Assembly (NCBI GenBank): GCA_030544215.1
Contig: JARZZO010000011.1
Location: forward strand, 43,243,001 to 43,307,000
DNA length: 64,000 bases
From: Zantedeschia hybrid cultivar
Lineage: Eukaryota; Streptophyta; Magnoliopsida; Alismatales; Araceae
Direction: 5' to 3'
Shown here: in pieces, positions 56,854-64,000 of the stretch
How the letters are laid out: every line of letters begins with the position of its first letter
Position numbering within the stretch: the first letter of the stretch is position 1
Position numbers and translations under genes: made by a program
The notes under the pieces: model-generated
What the model was told of the DNA's origin: nothing
The model's input: the letters and a program-made list of their open reading frames with translations, nothing else
The model's database searches: none

Positions 56854-58054
56854 ACTGAACTTCCGTCTGGCTAAAGACGATAAACTTAGCATTTGTTGGG
56901 AGGAACCCAGTATTTTACTTCAGTTTTTGTATTTCTTTTCCTTTTAGGTCCCAGAGCAGCAGTCGCTTTGGGTATGTCGCATCTTCTTCATCACAGGTTG
57001 TTTCTCTCCTTCACAATTCTCTTTTGGCTGACATGTTTTTCATATCTTTTATGCCATTGAGGACAATGTCAATCAAGTTGGGGGGTGGGACAATCAATTT
57101 GATATGTATTTATTGGAAAATCTTTTAACGAAAACTGATATCTTTCATTGAAAAATGGTCAATTTTTTTTAAATTTTTTTTTCAAAAACTTCTTTTCACA
57201 TCCTATGAAAATTGCATGAAAATCATGTTTCATTAAGTAAATCTTATACAAATTAATTTTTTTGTTGTCACATTGGTTAAAGAACCTTCAAAGTTTAAAT
57301 ATCCCACTTCACAAAAATCCACGGCAGGATGATTTTCACACACACACGGCAACTTAGAATAAATGAAAGATCTTAAAAGTATAGAATTGCTGGAATTAAC
57401 CTTAAGGATAAGACTACTTATTCTAATTTTTCTTTTGGGTTGAACGAAAGGAATGTGTAGGATTCGTAATAGGGGACTGTCCCACTCAGCACTCTAAAAG
57501 AGGCGGTCATTTAAAATGTACAGCTGTAAACACTAAAGACAATAGAAGGCGTTAAAAGAGCTAAAGGAAGGTAGGTGGCAAAAAGTACGCACCTCCCCTC
57601 AGGCAATTCAAAGAGAGTGGCAAAAAGTACGCACTCTCAAAAGCAAAAGTACAATGAAATGAAAAAAAGCCACGCTAAAAAGTCCATCGTACCAGAAATA
57701 TGACCAAGTCGTGAAAAGTGCTGAGTTGGGACGGGAACTGAAAAACGGTCCTCATTGACTGATCGGGAAATCTTTTATTCTCTTCTCCTCCCCAGGTAGT
57801 CTTATCTAAAGGGTAGTAAAGGCAAGAATATACCAGAAAGGTCGGAAACGAGTTCTAAGCGTGTCAATTTTCATGCACAATCACCTGTCGTGAATCAAAA
57901 TATTGTGGGATATGAAAACTTTAGCTTAACCAATCGGCTACCACTTAAATTGATTGTGAAAGATACTACAAATGAAGCATGATAATTCATTGTTTGTCCT
58001 AACTTTTCCTTATTTGCATTGTTAAGGGACTAGCAATGAGTAAGTTAGGGGGTG
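56854..58054 (+). other. Gypsy G2 3' untranslated region with two polypurine runs
   Basis: 1.2 kb without a credible gene and no env-like ORF. A G-rich run AAGTTGGGGGGTGGGA is near 57075, and TAAGTTAGGGGGTG (58041-58054) directly abuts the 3' LTR and is the likely plus-strand primer. Between them are the twin hairpins described separately. Confidence 0.75.
57573..57638 (+). repeat. Twin hairpins with identical 12-base loop in G2 3' region
   Basis: 57573-57594 is AGGTG, loop GCAAAAAGTACG, CACCT. 57613-57638 is GAGAGTG, the same loop, CACTCTC. The loop is kept and the stems differ while remaining complementary. Confidence 0.8.
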
Positions 58055-59942
58055 TGATAAAGTGTTAAATTGATCATTTAAAGGCAATCGAACGCATCAT
58101 ACTCATGTTTTTATCTGTGAAATAGCATGAAATGATAGATAATTGCGTACCAAGTCCAACGGTACCAATTTCGTCAAATTCTGACTTAAAAACATCGTCA
58201 TTTCATATGATTAATGGAGTATAGCGCATTTGCGGTTTTTTGACAAAACCGAGATGAAATAAATAAATATAATGATATTTTTATGATAATGTGCTAATTT
58301 ATATTTATTTTATGTGAACAGGACATGCCGATGATGCAGTGCAGTTGGTGGAAGTTCTGGAAAGTTGGGGGAGGTCTAGTGTTTGGATTTCAATAAATTC
58401 GACTAAAGCAGGGGTAAAAATATAATTTGATGTCCTAATATTTCCCTAATTCTTGCCCAAAGAACTCAAGAAAAACCAGCCACCTTCCCTTCCCCCACTT
58501 TCTTTTTTTTTAAAAACCTTCCTTTTCGTCTTTTAAAAAAAAAAAAGAATCCTCACTGTTTTCCTTCTCTCCTCTCTGTTTCCTTTTCTCTGTCTTTCCC
58601 GCCGCACACTTTCCTCTCTCTTTCCCACGACTCTCTCTTCCTCTCTATATATTCCTCCCACGTCCTTCTCCTTCTCCAGTTTCCTTCCCAGGAGCCGGCT
58701 CCTCCTCTCTCTCAGTTTCCCTTCCCACGCACAGCTTCCTTCTCCCTCTCTTGTTTTTTTCCACAGCTCCTTCTCCCTCTCTCGTTTTCCCCTCCTCCTC
58801 TCACCCTCTCCTGGCCATCCCTCTCTTTCCCTCCCTTATTCCCTCTCTCTCCGGCAGACTCCCTCTCTCCCTTATTCTTCCTCCCCGCAGCCTCTCTTTC
58901 TCGGTTCCTCCCTCTCTCTTCTCTTCCTCCCTCCACAGCTCCTCTCTCGGCTTCTCTCTGGTTCCCACGCGCAGCAGCTCCACGCGCCACCAGCTGGGTA
59001 TCCGGCTGCAAACCTGCACGCCGCACCTGCCCGAGCTCCAAGCGGCTCCAGCACCCAGCGGTTCCAGCACCTCGAGCAGCACCCCAGCGCATCCTACGGG
59101 CATCCTTCACGTTGCCAGGTTGCTCCCTGCACCTCCACCAGTCAGCAGACACACGGCAAGCATCCCCCAGCCGCCAGCATCAGCTCCCATGCGCTGTTCC
59201 TGAAGCAGCCACCAACACATCCACGCGCTGCACCCAGCGCACTAGCAGCAAGGCGCCCCCACGCGGCAACCTCCTCTCCAGCGGCAACGTGCATGCATGC
59301 ACGTTCACAGCACCGCACTTGCGCAAGCCACCGCAGCTCCTCCACGCATGCAGCAAAGCTCCACCGCACCTGTGCATGCACACTTGAAGCTTCCAACGCA
59401 TGCATGCTGGCAACCCCACAACTGCCGTTGTTTTGATTTCTCTTTCCCCACTAGTATAGTATTTGTTTATTTAATTAGGGTTACTTATCGGTTATTTGAT
59501 GTTTGATTATTTAGTTTAAGGATATTAAACCATAAATGTTGTAATTTGTTTCGTGATTTTTAGATAATTAATAATTTACACATAGTTAAATAACGGTGTC
59601 TTTGTTATATATATTTTTTTATTAGTTGTGCTTATTTTCCATATGTGATTGTGTTTAATTTCTGAAAAAGAAAAAAAAAGGGATTTGTTTAATTTACATA
59701 ATTATATTTTTAGGTAACATTAGTTAATTGAATTCTAATTTAAATAAGTAATTAGTTCACTCAAATTCTCACCTATTTTTAGATAACTAAGAATCACAAG
59801 GTTTTCAAAATTAAGATCTTATTCCCTGTGGATCGACTCGGACTCACCATTATCAATTTTCAAAATCTAATTTACATGAGCCGAATAAATTTAGATTGAA
59901 CGTTCTTATGAGTGTTTAACGACGCACAATTTGGAACAATCA
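58055..59942 (+). repeat. 3' LTR of gypsy G2
   Basis: 1888 bp, TGATAAAG...ACAATCA, preceded by a polypurine tract and followed by the TSD GCCAC. It contains the CT-rich tract (58560-58960) and a CTGTGGATCGACTCGG segment near 59825, a familiar U5 feature of such elements. ORFs on either strand are artefacts of the CT tract. Confidence 0.88.
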
Positions 59943-59947
59943 GCCAC
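59943..59947. repeat. Right TSD of gypsy G2 (GCCAC)
   Basis: An exact repeat of 40942-40946. Confidence 0.88.
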
Positions 59948-61711
59948 CTAAGACTAACAAGCATCCCTACATCATTTCCCGTAAGTAGGATGTCATCAAC
60001 ATAGAAGACTAAGAAGGTCACTATGCTCCCACTGACCTTCTTGTAAACACAGGGCTCGTCTTCATTTGGAATAAAGTCGAAAGATTTGGTAGACAAAGCT
60101 TAAATTCCAACTTCGAGACGCCTGCTTCAATCCATAAATAGATTTCTAAAGCTTGCATACCTTATTGGGATGCTACTTAAATGTGAATCCATCTGACTAT
60201 ACCATGTAGACCTCTTCCGACAGGTTTTCATTAAAAAAAGCTATCTTCACATCCATCTGTCAGATCTCATAATCCAAGTATACTGCAATGGCAAAGAGGA
60301 TTCTAATTGACTTTATCATTGCGACTGGTGAAAAAGTTTTGTCATAGTCAATTCCTTATCTTTGATGATACCCCTTTGCCACTAATCGAGCCTTGTAAGT
60401 GTCAATTTGTCCATCTGCTCCTATCTTCCTTTTGAAGATCTATTTGCAGCCGATAAGGATTTTCCCTTCAAGTATATCAACCAATTTTCAAACTTGGTTG
60501 GTATACATGGATTGGATTTCCGTATCCATAGCCTCTTTCCATTTCTCGGAGTCAGAACTACGAATTTCCTCCTGATAGGATTGAGGATCATCATCCTCAT
60601 TGATTTGTACCTTAGATCAACTATTAGAGGCATGTCCAACATACCTCTCAGGTTCTCTAGGTACCCTACTAGATCTTCGTAATGTTTGTGTTTCAGGGTG
60701 AACAAGTTCTAAAGGTGGTGTCTCATCTAATGAGACTGTGTCTCTAGTTTGTGGTTCATGGACCTCGTCTAGTTTTATCTGGCTCCCACTATTTTTCTAG
60801 AGGAGATATTCCTTCTCCAGGTGTACAACTCTCTTAGCCACTAGGAACCTTTGCTCTGAGGGGTGATAGAAATAATATCCAAAAGTCTCTTTTGGATATC
60901 CCACAAACGTACATTTGTCAGTTTTCGACTCTAGTTTATCTGCGTCATTCATTTTCATATAGAAAGGACACCCCCAAACTTTAATGTGATTAGAGTTTGA
61001 TTTCCTTTCCTTCCATATCTCATATGGTGTGGAAGGAACTAACTTGCTTGAAACCTTGTTCCACAAGTAGGCTGCAGTTTCTAAAGCATAACCCCATAGA
61101 GACAAAGGTAATCCTGATAAGGACATTATAGAACGGACTATGTCCAATAAGGTCCTATTTCTCCTTTTGGATACACCATTATGTTGTGGTGTATACAGTG
61201 GGGTCCACTGAGAAACTGTTTGATTGTCCTTCAGGTAATAAGTGAATACATGACTTAAGTATTCACCTTCTCAATCCAATCGAAGAGTTTTGATACTCTT
61301 ACCAGTCTGCTTCTCTACTTCATTTTTATATTCTTTAAACTTCTCAAAGGCTTGTGATTTATATGTCATCAAATACACATAACCATACCTAGAGAAGTCA
61401 TCAATAAAAGAAATGAAGTAGAGATGTCCTCCTTTAGCCTCTATAGACATGGGTCGACATACATCCGTGTGTATGAATTCGAGAAGGTCAACAGCCCTCT
61501 CACCATGTCCACTAAAGGGAGCCTTAGTCATCTTCCCTATGAGACATGACTCATAGGTATCAAATGATTTGAATTCAAATGAATTCAAGTATCTATTTGA
61601 ACATAGGTTAAGGATCCTCTTCTCACCCACATGACCAAGCCTGTAATGCCAAAGGTATGCAGGATTCACTTCTTCTATCTTACCACTAGAAACCTACATA
61701 ACATAAGTACA
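59948..61711 (-). pseudogene. pol: Copia family C pol fragment (antisense), with LTR tip at 59948-59959
   Basis: Reading the minus strand from 61711: GAG-pre-integrase (AYLWHYRLGHVG), integrase (FIHTDVCRP, DDFSRYGYVYLM, KVWGCPF, GYPKETFGYYF), the integrase/RT linker, then RT to YVDDILLTGNDVG. It jumps at 59960 directly to the LTR start TGTTAGTCTTAGG, so the rest of RT, RNase H and the polypurine tract are deleted. It is clearly a different family from A (about two-thirds identical over the compared integrase segment, by eye). Open pieces are 61669-61271, 61147-60797, 60705-60421 and 60096-59960. Confidence 0.85.
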
Positions 61712-61917
61712 TGTTGTAGACACGCTAATTTTGACATCATTTTGAGTAAGTTTTATATCATATAATAATGCCTCAGAATGGTCGGATATTTAACCATTAG
61801 TTAATTTTTATTAATAGTTCTGAATTAATTATCTAAATAGTATCGAGTCAGATAGACATAATTTAAGTTAATTAATTAAATTAATTTTAACTCAAATTTT
61901 AATCAAATATGAAAACG

Positions 61918-62130
61918 TCTAAAAGATGTCGCCATGTGTAGACGCCATTTAGAGTTTATTCATATTTTGATATTTAAATTTGAATTTTAATTAATTGATT
62001 AATTAGCTAAAAGACGTCTGTAAGGCACAACGCCATTTAGGTCTCTTAAACTGTTTGTCTCTTTTTTCGGATGTTTATCTTTATCTTAATTAATCTAATA
62101 GACGTCTCCCATTGGCGACGCGTTTTAGAT
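61918..62130. repeat. Three GACGC-type interrupted palindromes
   Basis: 61918-61953, 62007-62040 and 62093-62130, each with arms such as CTAAAAGACGTC / GACGCCATTTAG and a spacer of about 10 bases. They have the same design as those in the G1 LTRs. Confidence 0.8.
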
Positions 62131-62225
62131 AATTACAGATAATGATGAAATAATCTGTGTTTATCTGTTTGTTAGCTGGATAAACTTTAAAATCTTTCAT
62201 ATTAATCTATTAATGAGAGGAAGCC

Positions 62226-62233
62226 TATAAATA
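62226..62233 (+). promoter_or_regulatory. Candidate TATA box
   Basis: TATAAATA in a GCCTATAAATACACAACC context, about 515 bp from the proposed LTR start. Confidence 0.5.
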
Positions 62234-63405
62234 CACAACCCCTTGGTCATTAAAAAGTTAGTGATTAGAGTGATTATTATTGAGAGTGATGATAGTGATT
62301 ACGAGTGATAATTCTTGAAAGATTAGTGAGTGATTCAAGAAGAAGATGACGTCCAAGCGCTGAAGGATCGAGGTGCTGTTGTTGCTTTCAGGAGTCCGCG
62401 TCCTTTCTCCGTCGCTTCTTCGTCCATTCAAGAGCATTCAAGACCAAGGCTTTTCAGGGGCCATCTAACTTAGTTCTTAATTAATTTCTCACATTTTCAT
62501 CACATTAGCATCATATTTTCATCACATCACTCCATGCAACACACACTCACTAGCATTCTTTTCCAATCCATATTCTAAGGGGTTAAAAAGACCATCAAAC
62601 AAGTGAGTTCATTTGTTTAGTTGCATGATTAAAATTTCTTTTGGAATGGATACTACTTCTGCTTGAGTTCTCATTATTCTTCATTTCTTTCCATTTTGTT
62701 GCAAGGTACAAGAGGAGATCAAGATGAGAGAATCAACAAGGAAAAGGAATCTGGACGATCCTCAAAGTCTGATAAGCATCCAAAGCAAGAACAAAGTCAA
62801 ATTGGCTCTCTTTCTTCAGCCGGCTGAAGGAGGGGAATCAAGGATTTCAACAACTCCCACATCCAAAACAGGTAGGCGATCAAACTTTTTCTTTTGTAAC
62901 TTTTTAGTTAAAAGTTTCTGGCGATCACATTCACTTAGTTTTTAATAGGTTTTATTTGTCACTTAAACAACATAATTTTTCATGATAATCACACACCCAA
63001 TTTGAGCACTCACAGCTTTTTGGCGATCACGGTAGGACTTGGTCTCGCCATCTTTTTAATCTTTGTTCTTGCTTTTATCAATCGGGTACTCTCGGTGCAC
63101 CACCTGTGTCTCTCGACACGCCCTCACCGATCGGTGAGTTTTTAGTTTAGTTGTTATTCCTACGTGCACTATGTGCACACTCTTGTGGCAAGATCTTGCC
63201 CTCTTCGTTTGATTGATTGAGGAGCTATTTTTGTGATAAGAAGCATGTGTGATTGATTGATTGTTTTGTTGTTTACATGATAAATCATCTTGTTAAGAAA
63301 TTGAAATAAAAAAGATTCGCTTTAGTTGATTATTTATCGCTTTCATCCTGTTTGTTTGAGGGGAAATCGATCCAGAAATTCCTCTTGAAATATTGATTTT
63401 GCGAC

Positions 63406-63557
63406 TTGAAAAGCGTCCAGGATCAGCGACGCGTTTCATACTGCGTCGCCAAACCCAGACGCCTTTCAGGCAATTTTCTCTGTTGTCTGCTGCCTGAGTT
63501 TCTACGAAAAAAATAAGTTCCTGTTTGAATAGCGTCGATCAACAGCGACGCTATTCA
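63406..63557. repeat. GACGC-type interrupted palindromes, second group
   Basis: Includes a perfect 12-bp pair, TGAATAGCGTCG (63526-63537) and CGACGCTATTCA (63546-63557), and two adjacent units at 63406-63475. Confidence 0.8.
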
Positions 63558-64000
63558 GGCAGTTTCTTGTTGTTTTCTTCAATCCTCAAATTCTTGATCT
63601 GTCTGCTATTACACATTACGTAATAAGTATTAGAGGCCATCCCGGCTACAGGTCATACGCACTGAGGCTAACACCCTCCTCTTCTCTTAGGAACACCCTT
63701 CTTGACGTCTTCACCTCTCTTTGATTGGGTCGGTCCCTCGATCAAACTAGAGTGGTTGGCGTTAAAGACCTCCATAAGTCCCCAAAATCAAGGTATCCCT
63801 CCTTGTTCATCGGGCTGGTTGTACCAATCGAAGTCCTGGTTAGATTTTCTTAACGTTGTGAAAGAAAGCCATAGAGTATAACGGTGGAAATTGAACTGAA
63901 ACTAGGATCCTACCCCTTGAGTGAATTTGTGATTAATTGAATCCAAATAACCCAACATGGAATCTTGAAATAACGTTAAACATCCACTTGTTTGCTTAAT

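Larger units (their letters stand above)
40947..59942 (+). mobile_element. Ty3/gypsy element G2 (Athila/Tat-like), split by copia A3
   Basis: LTRs begin TGATAAAGTG at 40947 and 58055, and the element is flanked by GCCAC. Without A3 it is about 9.7 kb. Order: truncated 5' LTR, gag with zinc knuckle, DLG protease, RT, RNase H, integrase, a 1.2-kb 3' untranslated region with two polypurine runs, and the 3' LTR. The GAG sequence and the DLGASVNLLP protease motif suggest the Athila/Tat side of gypsy (inference). Many stops and a frameshift make it inactive, and its primer binding site is gone. Confidence 0.9.
61712..64000 (+). mobile_element. Probable start of another LTR retroelement, running off the window
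   Basis: Copia pol ends abruptly and the new sequence begins TGTTGTAGACACGCTAATTT. TGTAGACAC-type starts are common in Tat-like gypsy LTRs (recollection, not checked). A good TATA box (TATAAATA) is at 62226-62233. No primer site, coding region or TSD is visible, so the LTR may be long and unfinished at 64000. Interrupted GACGC palindromes occur at 61918-62130 and 63406-63557. Short ORFs (for example 62724-62945) resemble nothing I know. Confidence 0.4.

Noticed and set aside
56854..58054. Env-like gene in the G2 3' region, as in some Athila elements
   Set aside because: No open frame of useful length, signal peptide or membrane segment in this 1.2 kb.
62724..62945. 73-codon ORF in the right-end element
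   Set aside because: No recognisable domain, ordinary composition, and no supporting context.

Overview
The window is plant nuclear DNA made almost entirely of LTR retrotransposons. I found no host gene, tRNA, rRNA, bacterial operon or CRISPR array. Three things point to a flowering plant: tRNA-Met-type primer sites, Ty1/copia polyproteins in PR-INT-RT-RNaseH order, and Ty3/gypsy elements that look like the Tekay/Del chromovirus and Athila/Tat lineages. The species cannot be named from the sequence. Element boundaries were fixed by matching TG...CA LTR ends and identical 5-bp target-site duplications (TSDs). Labels used here: copia families A, B and C; gypsy elements G1 and G2.

Layout. 1-27203 is a three-level nest. 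An old copia B element (5' LTR entering from the left edge, 3' LTR 25612-27203) holds copia A1 (2300-20912, +, TSD AATAG). A1 holds copia A2 (7069-16319, -, TSD CTTCT), which splits the A1 polyprotein at its protease active site. 27204-27936 plus 37372-37503 is a relic LTR of the G1 family, into which the young Tekay-like gypsy G1 (27937-37371, -, TSD GCGAC) inserted. 37504-40946 and 59948-61711 are antisense copia debris, split by gypsy G2 (40947-59942, +, TSD GCCAC). G2's integrase gene is in turn split by copia A3 (47272-56541, +, TSD GGCCT). 61712-64000 looks like the start of another LTR running off the window.

By hand comparison, LTR pairs differ by about 5% (B), 3% (A1), 3.5% (A2), 2% (A3) and 1.3% (G1). 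This agrees with the nesting order. Every element is damaged. A3 and G1 are the least damaged, with a 1053-codon open pol in A3 and one 1501-codon frame with four TAG stops in G1.

The most interesting signal is in the roughly 2.7-kb untranslated leaders of the copia elements. All family A copies, and the diverged family B, have the same layout: a GC-rich block, an AT-rich block of short palindromes with three-base loops, a hairpin before a pyrimidine tract, four hairpins presenting the same family-specific loop on different but complementary stems, and a three-way-junction-like fold just before gag. Stems covary between copies, which suggests a structured RNA. The same family has lost most of GAG. 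Two other patterns stand out: GGCGTC...GACGCC interrupted palindromes spread over unrelated elements, and twin same-loop hairpins in the G2 3' region.
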